From Bifidobacteriaceae bacterium UBA2724 (GTDB taxonomy: Bacteria; Actinomycetota; Actinomycetes; Actinomycetales; Bifidobacteriaceae), in assembly GCA_002353815.1 (NCBI GenBank), contig DEKK01000003.1, forward strand, positions 339,002 through 403,001: a DNA stretch of 64,000 nucleotides, read 5' to 3'. The notes under the pieces are model-generated. The model ran no database searches. It saw nothing but the letters and a program-made list of their open reading frames with translations, and was not told the origin of the DNA. Shown one piece after another: positions 9,601 through 17,354 of the stretch. The translations under genes and the position numbers were made by a program. Within the stretch, counting starts at the first letter, position 1; every line of letters begins with the position of its first letter.

Positions 9601-10424
9601 TCGAGGATGCGACGGAGACCGCTTCCGGGGAGGACGCAGGAGCCGACGGTTCCGCCGATGCGGATGCCGGGCGCCCGCGGTACGACGGCGCCCGCGTCGA
9701 CCCCGCGCGGTACAAGACCGTCCCCTATGTGCGCGACGAGCAGACCAGGCGCCTCGCCACGGCGCGGCGTGACCTCGAGGCGCTCGGCAAGGTGAATCCG
9801 CTTGCGGGAGAGGAATACGACGCGCTCGAGGCCCGAAACAAATACATCAACGACCAGCGCCAGGACGTGGTGAAATCACGCGACGACCTGCTCGGCCTCA
9901 TCAAGGACCTCGACGGCATGATGGTCGACGTGTTCACCAGCGCCTTCAACGACACGGCCGCCGCGTTCGAGAAGGTCTTCGCCACGTTGTTCCCCGGCGG
10001 GACGGGACATCTGAGGCTCGAGAACCCCGACGACATGCTCGCCACGGGCGTCATCGTCGAGGCGAGCCCGGCCGGCAAGAGGGTCAAGCAGCTGTCCCTG
10101 CTGTCGGGCGGCGAGAGGTCTTTGACGGCGCTGGCGCTTCTCTTCGCCATCTTCACGGCGCGCCCCAGTCCGTTCTACATCATGGACGAGGTCGAGGCGG
10201 CCCTCGACGACGTGAACCTCACGCGTCTGCTCAACGCCATCGACGACCTGCGCAGCCACGCGCAGCTCATCATCATCACGCACCAGCAGCGTACGATGAG
10301 CATCGCCGACGCGCTCTACGGGGTCACCATGCGCGCGGACGGCGTGACGTCGGTCGTGTCGACCACGATGCGCCGCGACGACCGCCCGTCCGACGACGCC
10401 GCGGCGCAGCCGCACGACGCGTGA
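6696..10424 (+). CDS. smc: Chromosome partition protein Smc
   Basis: This large cytosolic ATPase loads with ScpA/ScpB to compact and segregate chromosomes. From the ATG at 6696 (AAGGA upstream) it is 1242 residues, slightly long for Smc (1150-1200 is usual). Walker A (GPNGSGKSN) lies near residue 33. Long coiled coils flank a hinge at about 500-690 (beginning near VATLGRLADW). The ABC signature LSGGERS is at about 1137 and Walker B FYIMDEVEAALDD at about 1160, with the D-loop. The acidic stretch at about 960-1010 is probably a lineage-specific insertion. The partners scpA and scpB are about 19 kb away. Confidence 0.97.
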   Translation: MYVKELTLRGFKSFANPTTLRFEPGVTAIIGPNGSGKSNIVDALAWVMGEQGAKSLRGTSMEDVIFAGTSTRPPMGRAQVSLTIDNSDGTLDIEYSEVTISRTIYRNGGSEYAINGSPVRLLDVQELLSDTGLGAHMHVVVGQGRLDSILRATPADNRGFIEEAAGILKHRKRKERALRKLQNTQENLDRLDDLLKEIHRQLGPLRRQARVSKRADSIHVALRDAQCRLYADDASKLQASRDEVRDKLSDVRSRLGEQQRELAATKVQIERLEAMASESSPALQRLSQSWHELGQVQERLESLSRLAQERARSFESQIAQPSGDDPEMLARRADELDAQAAESQSDATARKLELEKATEARAEAEKQLASIRQTLTELRRTSQERDARIAKLREQIAREQALVQSDTQRKTDADGQRATFETQLAEARERLESLESTVRDTGESESQAELDMTREACDKARQTRDAAANEQRKLDSEAIGLQAKADALDDTLNSHDGSADLAANGVATLGRLADWITVDDGWEDAMAHALGPFAGAVVLPGYPDVVKALDGLDGKAVMLSPCTDQGAGAGGAAADASRPAMPAGTRPAGELIGPSPHATDQRTARGVVASLRILLSDVLVADTVESAASALAADGAGWSQAVTRDGRMLNAVGGIAGGTSVPSDISLAARRDKALELLADVTRRRDEATSRLDEANRAYAQARSVVDAAKARVTERRVKAQEARRNLEAASSSVSSLERRVQDVQRRIAQIEQEADGRRRNIDSLNDELDVAQSTKDEQMDFDEVQAREKSLESELSQQRESEIRARIAWSDADKRYQSLVRQSGMLRDNARQAWERRIRVEARNERLAKQAHDARCIGDLAAAAARRMAAHIEHAQTERERVQSEASAHDSELAQLRKHRNEIEPVVSGLQNDEHDLDVRRERLATEFGGLRQKVSDDLGMDMDELIADFGPDVPVPVLDDEGHVIELEDATETASGEDAGADGSADADAGRPRYDGARVDPARYKTVPYVRDEQTRRLATARRDLEALGKVNPLAGEEYDALEARNKYINDQRQDVVKSRDDLLGLIKDLDGMMVDVFTSAFNDTAAAFEKVFATLFPGGTGHLRLENPDDMLATGVIVEASPAGKRVKQLSLLSGGERSLTALALLFAIFTARPSPFYIMDEVEAALDDVNLTRLLNAIDDLRSHAQLIIITHQQRTMSIADALYGVTMRADGVTSVVSTTMRRDDRPSDDAAAQPHDA

Positions 10425-10571
10425 CGCGTGACGGAGACGACCGGCGGATATCGTCCACGGATGTCTGCCGGCCACCGGCCCGACGTTTCGCATTGGTGCG
10501 TTCCTGCCGTGGCTTCATCTGGAATCCTCCCATGCTAGACTTGTGGAAATCGTGGATCGGCGGAGTAGACG

Positions 10572-10767
10572 ATGCCACGTATCGATGGGGACAGCGAGAT
10601 GACAAGGGGAGGAATGAAGACTGCGGCAAGGAAAATCTACGGAACGTTGGTTCGTACAGCGTTTTCCGGCGTCGGTGTGCGTGGTGTGTCTGTTGTGCAT
10701 CTCTGTATTTCTTCCATCCGCTTTCGCGGGTGTTGAGGATATTAGGGCTTTGCGGGAATAGCGAGGT
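10572..10767 (+). pseudogene. Fragment with signal-peptide-like segment in two frames
   Basis: An ATG at 10572 (and another at 10614 after GGGGAGGA) opens a short basic frame beginning MKTAARKIYG that soon loses sense. From about 10660 the next frame encodes a hydrophobic stretch ending LPSAFAG, a good signal-peptide core with a cleavage site, and closes with a stop near 10766. Joined across a frameshift, they would make one basic-hydrophobic-AFA export signal. It precedes the broken surface-protein gene and may be its damaged start or a separate remnant. This is low-certainty reading of short segments. Confidence 0.35.
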
Positions 10768-10772
10768 GTCCG

Positions 10773-11488
10773 ATGCATGGCAAACCGACCCGCACCCAAG
10801 TTATCATTATCTGCTTACTATTCGCTCTGCTTATTGCCATGGGTGGGTTTCTGATTCGCCTGGTGATCGAAGACGGTAATCAATCTTCATCAACAAATGG
10901 CGGTGTCACTTGCACATCACCAGATTACTGTGAGTCATCCACGGGGATGTATTGCGTTGCTGGGTCCTGAGTATCACTCAGTTCTCGGACAAAGCATGAG
11001 TATTGGGGTGGCAGCTGACGATGAAAGTTCTGGAATCTGTTCATACCGGTGGGATTATGACGGTGATGGAATAGTAGATAGCACGACAACGGAAGCCGGT
11101 GGGAGCCTCACATACCACAAGTATCCAGAGCCGTTTGATGGTGATATGAGTGTCACTGTTGTGTCGTGCAGTGGCGAGGAACGTCAGCTCCCATGTGACG
11201 GTTGATGTCGATGGCGACGGCGATGGCTGGCCGGATCCGGCGGATAACTGCCCCGCCGTGTCAAACCCGGATCACAACGATGCGGATTTCGATGGGACGG
11301 GGGATGCGTGCGACAGGACCCCGGGCTACGCACGCAATGCGTTCTGGTGGTATTTTTCGCTTATCGTAGGGTTCGTCATCGCCTTCGTTGCGGAGTATCC
11401 GTGGGCGATTCCCGTCGTGCTGCTCCTGGCTTGTCTGGTCCAAGGCATTGTCGCGTTGCTGATAGGAAGGCGCATCGGGGAAAAGTGA
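10773..11488 (+). pseudogene. Frameshifted surface protein with PKD-like and thrombospondin-3-like repeats
   Basis: Three overlapping reading frames make one protein if joined. Frame A (10773-about 10960) gives a basic start, a membrane segment (IIICLLFALLIAMGGFLI) and a cysteine-containing stretch. Frame B (about 10962-11180) gives a PKD-like fold segment with YRWDYDGDGIVDS. Frame C (about 11180-11488) gives the calcium-binding type-3 repeat DGDGWPDPADNCP, DADFDGTGDACD, then a C-terminal membrane segment. Each break needs a one-base shift. The domains suggest an extracellular, membrane-anchored calcium-binding protein. Either the gene is truly broken or the assembly has two indels; both are possible. 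Confidence 0.6.
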
Positions 11489-11560
11489 CTGCACTTCTGG
11501 TACGGGGCGCGTGGCGTGGGGATGGTGCCTGCATGGACGGGACACATTGCGCCATGTCGG

Positions 11561-12373
11561 TCAGAACCACGTGTCCGTGCGCGGACGCCTGCCGTTGGAC
11601 TTCGCCCATTCGTTGTAGCTTGACTTCCATTGCGCGAACGAGGCGGTCTGCCACTCCATGAGGGATCCGAGGGAGAGCGCGGCGAGCTGGGGATACAGGC
11701 GGGTCATCGGCCCCACCAGGTCGAGCGTGGCGACGGTGTCGGTGCTCGCATCATGGAAATCGCCATGGGGGTATATCCCGTAGTATTCGGTCGTCGCCGA
11801 CAGCCGGTGGCTTCCATGGCGGTGGCTCAGGGCGCGGTCGAAGACGAGGGGATCGGCGATCAGCAGTGGCGTGCCCGGCGCGCCGGAGCCCGTCCTTTGC
11901 GCGGACGGTGCAATGCGGGACTCCAAGGGGCGCAGCCGCCATCGCGTGAGGTCGCCCTGCAGCATGCGCACGTCGAACGGCGCGTTGTACGCGACGAGAG
12001 GAATCCGCAGACGCTGGGCGGCGGCGATGGTGTCTGCGATGGCGTCAAGGGACGGCATGGGCTCGGATCCGTGTTCCGCCACGTAGTTGTCGCTCAATCC
12101 GTTCACAGCGCTCGCCCCGGGGGATATGGGGCGATGCGGGTTGATGAGCCAGCTGTCCGCCAGATCGCCTTCGAAGCCCGTCGTCGGATTGCGCAGGACC
12201 AGCGACGCCGAGACGATGGCGTCGTTTCCCGCGGCGAGTCCGGTCGTCTCGGTGTCGAACCCCAGGAGGAGCGATTCGGACAGAAGCGTGTCGGGGGACT
12301 GGGGGCGGAGGGAATCCAGCTCGTCGATGATGCGGGAGGTCATGCGCACCATTGTGGTGATCTCATGCGACAT
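11561..12373 (-). CDS. DEDDh 3'-5' exonuclease (DnaQ-like)
   Basis: This 270-residue cytosolic nuclease of the RNase T/DnaQ superfamily shows all acidic motifs: FDTETTGL near residue 38 (Exo I), AYNAPFDVRML (Exo II) and FHDASTDTVATLDLV (Exo III, with the HxxxxD of the DEDDh class). It is free-standing, with no polymerase domain, so a repair or proofreading-in-trans role is likely. The ATG at 12373 has AAGGA almost touching it; starts at 12352 or 12343 are possible alternatives. It lies 52 bases downstream of ispH on the same strand. Confidence 0.88.
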   Translation of the reverse strand: MSHEITTMVRMTSRIIDELDSLRPQSPDTLLSESLLLGFDTETTGLAAGNDAIVSASLVLRNPTTGFEGDLADSWLINPHRPISPGASAVNGLSDNYVAEHGSEPMPSLDAIADTIAAAQRLRIPLVAYNAPFDVRMLQGDLTRWRLRPLESRIAPSAQRTGSGAPGTPLLIADPLVFDRALSHRHGSHRLSATTEYYGIYPHGDFHDASTDTVATLDLVGPMTRLYPQLAALSLGSLMEWQTASFAQWKSSYNEWAKSNGRRPRTDTWF

Positions 12374-12425
12374 TCCTTTGCGGCCGGCGCAGGGAAGAGA
12401 AGAAGTCGGGACGGTACCGTCAGAC

Positions 12426-13511
12426 CTACAGGTTGCGCACCGCGGCGGGCAGCACGAAATGCATGGTCTCGCGCATCGTTTCGACGGTGCGCGTTTCGGG
12501 AAAGCCCAGGTCTTCCAAGGCCTTGACGACGCCAGCGACGAGTTCGTCGGGCACCGAGGCACCTGATGACACGCCGACCGTGGCGACGTCGTCGAACCAT
12601 GCCGCATCCAGCTGCGTGGCGTCATCCACGCGGTGCGCTGATTGCGCCGGACGTCCGTGTGCGGTGAGGGCCTGTTCGGCGACCTCGACGAGGCGTACCG
12701 AATTGGAGGAATTCGCCGACCCCACGATGATCATGCAATCGGATTGCTGGGCGACGAGCTTCACGGCCTGCTGCCGGTTCTGCGTCGCATAGCAGATGTC
12801 GGAGTTCGGCGGTTCGCTCATCCATGGGAAACGCCGGCGCAGCGTGTCGATGACGGTCGCCGTTTCGTCGGCCGACAGGGTGGTCTGCGTCAGGTACACC
12901 AACGGCGTGGATTCGGAGAAGTCCAGGGACCGCACGTCGTCGGGATGCTCGATGAGATGCACATGGTCGGGCGCTTCCCCCACCACGCCCACGGCCTCGT
13001 CATGCCCGCGGTGCCCGATGTAGATGACCTCGTAGCCGGCCTTGGTGTATCGCAGCACCTCGCGGTGCACCTTGGCCACGAGCGGGCACGTGGCATCCAC
13101 GATGCGCAGCCCCCTGGCCTTCGCCTGTTCCTGCACTTCGGGCGAGACGCCGTGGGCGGAGAACACCACGGGGATCTTCGCGGCCGCCGCGGCGTCGGGG
13201 ATCTGGGAGAGTTCGTCGACGAAAACGGCGCCCTGCGCTGCAAGGTCGGCGACCACGTGTTTGTTGTGCACGATCTGACGTCGCACATACACCGGCGGGA
13301 GTCCGGAAGGGCGCTGTTTGCCTGATTCGGCGGCGAGCAACCGTTGCACGGTGAGGATCGCGCGGTCGACGCCGGCGCAGAAGCCGCGGGGATTCGTGAG
13401 GATGACCGTTTTCGCCGCCTGGCCGGCGGAGGGCGCGTCGGAGGGTTGCCTTTGGCCGTCGTCGGTGTCGAGGCTGCGCTGGGACTTGCGCTGTGTTTCG
13501 GAGGTGCTCAT
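12426..13511 (-). CDS. ispH: 4-hydroxy-3-methylbut-2-enyl diphosphate reductase
   Basis: This last MEP-pathway enzyme converts HMBPP to IPP and DMAPP with an iron-sulfur cluster. The three cluster cysteines are in NPRGFCAGVDRA, DATCPLVAKVH and ICYATQNRQ; the catalytic glutamate is in the YLTQTTLSADET region, and SSNSVRLVEVA closes the substrate site. It is 361 residues from the ATG at 13511. The ATG at 13520 is an alternative, and neither has a strong ribosome site. The low-complexity N-terminal 30 residues precede the usual start of the family. Confidence 0.96.
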   Translation of the reverse strand: MSTSETQRKSQRSLDTDDGQRQPSDAPSAGQAAKTVILTNPRGFCAGVDRAILTVQRLLAAESGKQRPSGLPPVYVRRQIVHNKHVVADLAAQGAVFVDELSQIPDAAAAAKIPVVFSAHGVSPEVQEQAKARGLRIVDATCPLVAKVHREVLRYTKAGYEVIYIGHRGHDEAVGVVGEAPDHVHLIEHPDDVRSLDFSESTPLVYLTQTTLSADETATVIDTLRRRFPWMSEPPNSDICYATQNRQQAVKLVAQQSDCMIIVGSANSSNSVRLVEVAEQALTAHGRPAQSAHRVDDATQLDAAWFDDVATVGVSSGASVPDELVAGVVKALEDLGFPETRTVETMRETMHFVLPAAVRNL

Positions 13512-13626
13512 ACCGTCCATGGTACGCGGACTGCGGGAACCGTTTTCGCTTGTTCCGGTGTCCGGATGGCCGCCACGCGGAGCGCGGGTTGCCATCGTCG
13601 GAGGTGTGTGAGATAATCCCAAAGGC

Positions 13627-13638
13627 TTAAACGTTTAA
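13627..13638. promoter_or_regulatory. Perfect TTAAACGTTTAA palindrome upstream of bL37-type gene
   Basis: A 12-bp perfect palindrome sits 16 bases before the start of the tiny ribosomal-protein gene, in the spacer after the ispH start. It may be an operator or part of the 5' untranslated region. No regulator can be named. Confidence 0.35.
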
Positions 13639-13654
13639 ACCAAAAGGAGTCATC

Positions 13655-13729
13655 ATGGGAAAGCGCGGACGTATGCGTCGTGACCGTCGTAAGAAGGCTG
13701 CCAATCACGGCAAGAGGCCGAACGCCTGA
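13655..13729 (+). CDS. Ribosomal protein bL37-type, 24 residues
   Basis: This tiny, very basic protein starts MGKRGRMRRDRRKK and ends ANHGKRPNA. The ANHGKRPN tail matches, from memory, the 24-residue actinobacterial large-subunit protein bL37 found in mycobacterial ribosome structures. The ribosome site AAAAGGAG lies 6 bases before the ATG. It would bind 23S rRNA. It is easily missed because of its length. A strong bidirectional terminator follows, so it appears to be a single-gene unit. Confidence 0.78.
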   Translation: MGKRGRMRRDRRKKAANHGKRPNA

Positions 13730-13768
13730 TATCGTCGCGATATCACGGTTGCCCTCATACGGCTTGTC

Positions 13769-13836
13769 GGAACCCCCATCTCCCTTCGTTGCTCCACTCC
13801 GTGGAGCCCGCAAGGAGATGGGGGTTTCCTTTTCTG
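13769..13836. terminator. Bidirectional terminator between bL37-type gene and ybaK
   Basis: AACCCCCATCTCC pairs with GGAGATGGGGGTT around a loop that itself holds a small hairpin (GCTCCAC/GTGGAGC). T-runs flank the plus-strand side (TTTCCTTTTC). It serves convergent genes. Confidence 0.85.
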
Positions 13837-13888
13837 CGCCGTTGGCCGTGGCATCCATCCGTTGGCGTCCGTCCGCCGGCATCATCCG

Positions 13889-14404
13889 TCAGTATGACTT
13901 CTTGTCGGTGGCTATGGGCGCCACCACGGCATCGAGCACACGCACCAGGTCGCGCGGATTGACGCCGAGGCTCATGCCGCGTTTGCCACCGGAGACGAGC
14001 ATCTCGTCGAATTCCAACGCCCCCGAGTCGATGACCGTGCGGTGCCTCGTGCGCTGGCCGAGCGGCGAGATGCCGCCCGTTACATACCCCGTCTCGCGCA
14101 TGGCGTCCTTGGGGTCCGCCATGTCCGCCTTCTTGGCGCCGATGGCCGCAGCGATTGCCTTGAGGCTCAGATGCCCCGACACCGGCACCACGCCGGTCAC
14201 CATGCCGTCGCTGGTCTGCACCATGAGGGTCTTGTATACCTGGCGTTCGTCCTTGCCGAGCTGTTCGGCGGCCTCTTTGCCGTATCCCTCGTCCATGTGG
14301 TCGCTGGAATGATGGTATTCGTACAGGGTAAACGGCACCCCTGCCTTGTCGAGCTGCACCGTGGCGGGGGTGGACGCCCCGCCCTTCTTCGTTTTCTTGG
14401 TCAT
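13889..14404 (-). CDS. ybaK: Cys-tRNA(Pro) deacylase, YbaK/EbsC family
   Basis: This 171-residue editing enzyme hydrolyses Cys-tRNA mischarged by prolyl-tRNA synthetase. The YbaK fold is recognisable: TPATVQLDKAGVPFTLYEYHH, the conserved lysine in QVYKTLMV, VTGVVPVSGHLSLKAIAAA, KKADMADPKDAMRETGYVTGGISPLG, and the C-terminal SGGKRGMSLGVNPRDL. The length matches the family. The start ATG at 14404 begins MTKKTKKG. It is separated from the upstream membrane-protein gene by 39 bases and may share its transcript. Confidence 0.95.
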   Translation of the reverse strand: MTKKTKKGGASTPATVQLDKAGVPFTLYEYHHSSDHMDEGYGKEAAEQLGKDERQVYKTLMVQTSDGMVTGVVPVSGHLSLKAIAAAIGAKKADMADPKDAMRETGYVTGGISPLGQRTRHRTVIDSGALEFDEMLVSGGKRGMSLGVNPRDLVRVLDAVVAPIATDKKSY

Positions 14405-14443
14405 GGTGCCGATAGTAGTACGCCGCCCCGTCGCGTCGCCTCG

Positions 14444-15868
14444 TCACCACACGTTGAGGCCTGCCGGCGCGAAGGCGACGTGGCACACCACGATTCCGAG
14501 GTAGGCGAACGCCAACAGGCCGGTCGCGATGCGCCGCGCCTCGCGCTGCCGGCCCAAGCGCAGATCCGCGTTGGCCAGCGGCACGAGCAGGAGAGGGAGC
14601 AGTGGGATGAAATAGCGGCTCTGCAGACCGAGCACCCATCCGCCGGTTCCATCGGAGGGGCTGATGACGGCCATCGCCGCCACCGTGGCAATCGTGTACG
14701 CGGCAACGACCGCGGCCGAGCACACCCACATCGGCGCATCCCAGCGGCGCGGCTCGCGGCAGGGTAGGGATGTGGCTGGCAGGAGCTCGGCGGACGAGGA
14801 TGTGGCGGACGGGGATGCTGCAGGCAGGGGCGCTGCGGACAGGAGCAGCATGATGCCGAGCGCGACGAACGCGGGCAGCATGAACGTCTCGGGAACCATC
14901 GTATGCTCTATGCCCACGAGGAACTCGGTGTGCTTGCCGATCTCCTGCGCGCTGGTTCCCGGGTCCTGCGCCAGCTGCGCGCCGGCGACGTCCACGGGCT
15001 TTACAAGCGTCACGACGGTGCTGCGCAGCAGGTCGAACGGATGAGTGAGGACGTGATGCGTGCGGGCCGCGATCTGGGCGGAGGAATAGTAGGAGACGGG
15101 CGGGATGCCGCGCGTCGCCGCATGCCATGCAAGGAAGGAGCCCACGCCCGCCGCGAGCGGGACGGCGGGGCGCGCGTCAAAGTGGCGGCCTTCATCGGAC
15201 GGCGGGGCCATCAGGGGGATGAGCAGGGCCAGCAGCAGGACGCATGTGATCTTGATCTGGCCCACGCACAGGGCGAGCACGGTGAGCGCGCAGCATTGCC
15301 GGGCGGTCGCGCGGCGGCGCTGGTCGTACACCCGCAGCACCATGGCCAGGAACAGCAGGCTGACGGAGTCGATGACAGCGTCGGCGGTGGGGTAGAGGCT
15401 CGACAGGAACACCGAGGGCAGCAGGCCGATGGCCGCGAACACCCACGACAGGCGCGAGGAGAGCACGATGGCGGCGCCGGTCGTCAGCGCACAGAACGCG
15501 AGGGTGGCCAGACAGGCCACCCGGTAATGGCCGAAGCCAAGCAGGGCCGGCAGGTATTCGAATGGTGAGTTGACGGCGGTGTTGTTGAACTCCTCGAAGG
15601 AGCCGTTGACGAAGCTGCCGTAATGCCCGGGGTCGGTGGAAGACTGCACCGGCAGCCATCCGCCGTGGGCGACCTGCTGCGCGCGCAGCCAGTGGTGGTG
15701 CCAGTCGTAGCCGCTGGGGTTCGTGTCGAACAGGATGATCGCGATTCCGGCGGGCAGCGCCAGCGCGAGATACGTGCACAGCGCCGTCTGCCGCGCCCAC
15801 AGGCGTGTCAGGGCGGCTGCGATCCCGGTGCGTGTTTCCACGGGTGCGGCGTGGCGTGATGCTGACAT
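14444..15868 (-). CDS. Polytopic membrane protein, DUF2142-like
   Basis: This 474-residue membrane protein has roughly 11-12 hydrophobic segments. Early extracellular motifs YDWHHHWLRAQQVAHGG and DPGHYGSFVNGSF resemble the DUF2142 family of actinobacterial surface-polysaccharide membrane enzymes related to GT-C glycosyltransferases; an enzymatic role is only inferred. The ATG at 15868 has AGGAGCG 5 bases upstream and is preferred to the codon at 15904. A glycan-modifying function in the envelope would fit, but no sugar gene is adjacent. Confidence 0.75.
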   Translation of the reverse strand: MSASRHAAPVETRTGIAAALTRLWARQTALCTYLALALPAGIAIILFDTNPSGYDWHHHWLRAQQVAHGGWLPVQSSTDPGHYGSFVNGSFEEFNNTAVNSPFEYLPALLGFGHYRVACLATLAFCALTTGAAIVLSSRLSWVFAAIGLLPSVFLSSLYPTADAVIDSVSLLFLAMVLRVYDQRRRATARQCCALTVLALCVGQIKITCVLLLALLIPLMAPPSDEGRHFDARPAVPLAAGVGSFLAWHAATRGIPPVSYYSSAQIAARTHHVLTHPFDLLRSTVVTLVKPVDVAGAQLAQDPGTSAQEIGKHTEFLVGIEHTMVPETFMLPAFVALGIMLLLSAAPLPAASPSATSSSAELLPATSLPCREPRRWDAPMWVCSAAVVAAYTIATVAAMAVISPSDGTGGWVLGLQSRYFIPLLPLLLVPLANADLRLGRQREARRIATGLLAFAYLGIVVCHVAFAPAGLNVW

Positions 15869-16036
15869 GAGAACGCTCCTCTCCAAACCCTGCGCACGGT
15901 GCATCGCATCGTGCGCGTATCATCAGAGCAACCGGACGGCATTCAGCCCCGCGCCGCGGGTATCGTCGGGAAACATCGTCGTGCTGCGGCGCCGTCTCGC
16001 GCCATCGTCTGGTACTCGCCCGCGGCGGCATAAGAA

Positions 16037-16068
16037 AACTCCTCGGAATCGCTTCCGAGGAGTTCGCG
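16037..16068 (-). terminator. Terminator of gap
   Basis: AACTCCTCGGAA pairs with TTCCGAGGAGTT around a 4-base loop; on the minus strand it ends in TTTTCTTA. It lies about 60 bases beyond the gap stop codon. Confidence 0.85.
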
Positions 16069-16126
16069 CGGCCTTACGCTACGTGCGCGTCAGGCTCGCT
16101 GGTGCTCCGGACCTGCCGGAGAGCGC

Positions 16127-17182
16127 TCACTTGGAGAGCTCGGCGAAGTAGAGCAGGGTGCGGATCATGTTGGAGGTGAAGCCGTACTCGTTGTCGTAGA
16201 AGGACACGGTGCGCACGAGCTGCGTGTCGCCGACGGTGTTCACGTCGGTCTGCGTCGGATCGAAGACGCCGCCGTGGGTGTCGCCGATGATGTCGGAGGA
16301 CACGATGCCGTCGCCGTTGTAGCCGAAGTAATCGGTGTCGGAGAAGGCGGCCTTGAAGGCGTCGTTGATCTCGTCAACGGTGACCTTCTTCTCGAGGACG
16401 GTCGTGAGTTCGGTCACGGAGCCGTCGACGACCTGGATGCGCTGGGCGTGGCCCTGCAGCTTGCCGTTGACGGAGGGGACGACCTTGCCGATGGCCTTGG
16501 CGGCGCCGGTGGAGTGCTCGATCGTGTTGACGGCGGCGGAACGGTTGGAACGCGGGTTCTTGCCACGCGGGCCGTCGAGCAGCATCTGGGTGCCGGTGTA
16601 GGCGTGGATCGTGGTCATGAAGCCGGCCTTGATGCCGAACTTGTCGTCGAGGAGCTTGACCATGGCGGCCATGGAGTTCGTGGTGCAGGAGCCGGCGGAC
16701 ACGATGTTGTCGGTCGGCTTGAGGATCTCATGGTTCACGCCATACACGACGGTCGGGGTGACGTCGTCCTTGGCGGGAGCGGAGATGAGGACCTTCTTGG
16801 CGCCGGCGTTGAGGTGAGCCTGGGACTTCTCGGCGGAGGTGTAGAAACCGGTGCACTCGAGCACGAACTCGACGCCGTCGTTCTTGACCCACGGGATGTT
16901 GTTGGCGTCCTTCTCGGCGTAGACCTTGTACTCCTTGCCGTCCACGATGATGGAGTCATCGGTGGAGGTCACGTCCACGTAGGTGCCGTCAAGGTGCTTG
17001 AAACGGCCATGGGTGGAGTCGTACTTGAGGAGGTAAGCAAGCATAGACGGGGTGGTCAGATCGTTGATGGCTGCAACTTCGATGTCACCGGCGGCGCCGC
17101 CCTGCTGCTGCAGCTCGAAAATACGGCGGAATGCGAGACGACCAATACGACCGAAGCCGTTGATACCAATCTTAACTGTCAT
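16127..17182 (-). CDS. gap: Glyceraldehyde-3-phosphate dehydrogenase
   Basis: This cytosolic glycolytic enzyme oxidises glyceraldehyde 3-phosphate to 1,3-bisphosphoglycerate with NAD+. Its 351 residues contain the NAD fold IGINGFGRIGRLAFRR at the N-terminus, INDLTTPSMLAYLLKYDSTHG, the active-site cysteine in SAGSCTTNSMA (about residue 165), the catalytic histidine in TIHAYTGTQ, and the C-terminal YDNEYGFTSNM. The ATG at 17182 follows AAAGGAAG. Codon use is strongly biased to GAC, AAG and CTC, as expected for a highly expressed gene. The bifid shunt also passes through this step. Confidence 0.98.
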   Translation of the reverse strand: MTVKIGINGFGRIGRLAFRRIFELQQQGGAAGDIEVAAINDLTTPSMLAYLLKYDSTHGRFKHLDGTYVDVTSTDDSIIVDGKEYKVYAEKDANNIPWVKNDGVEFVLECTGFYTSAEKSQAHLNAGAKKVLISAPAKDDVTPTVVYGVNHEILKPTDNIVSAGSCTTNSMAAMVKLLDDKFGIKAGFMTTIHAYTGTQMLLDGPRGKNPRSNRSAAVNTIEHSTGAAKAIGKVVPSVNGKLQGHAQRIQVVDGSVTELTTVLEKKVTVDEINDAFKAAFSDTDYFGYNGDGIVSSDIIGDTHGGVFDPTQTDVNTVGDTQLVRTVSFYDNEYGFTSNMIRTLLYFAELSK

Positions 17183-17354
17183 TATCTGTCTTCCTTTGGT
17201 ACTGGCCGGAATGCTCGTGATTGGCACTCCAGACCTGTGTTTGCCAACAGTTGCCACTTTAGTGTGCGGTCTGTACAGGTGGCTGGCAATTCGCTGTGTT
17301 TCTCCGAGGTATTCGCTCACAGCGAAATCCATGACCGATGCCTCGTGTCGTGGA
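17183..17354 (-). promoter_or_regulatory. gap leader with repeated TTGGCA/TTGCCA half-sites
   Basis: The 172 bases between the thiN stop and gap start hold four short TTGCCA- or TTGGCA-type elements in both orientations (near 17222-17227, 17240-17245, 17251-17256 and 17281-17288). This is more than expected by chance and may mark operator or promoter elements. No clean -10/-35 pair was settled. Confidence 0.35.
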
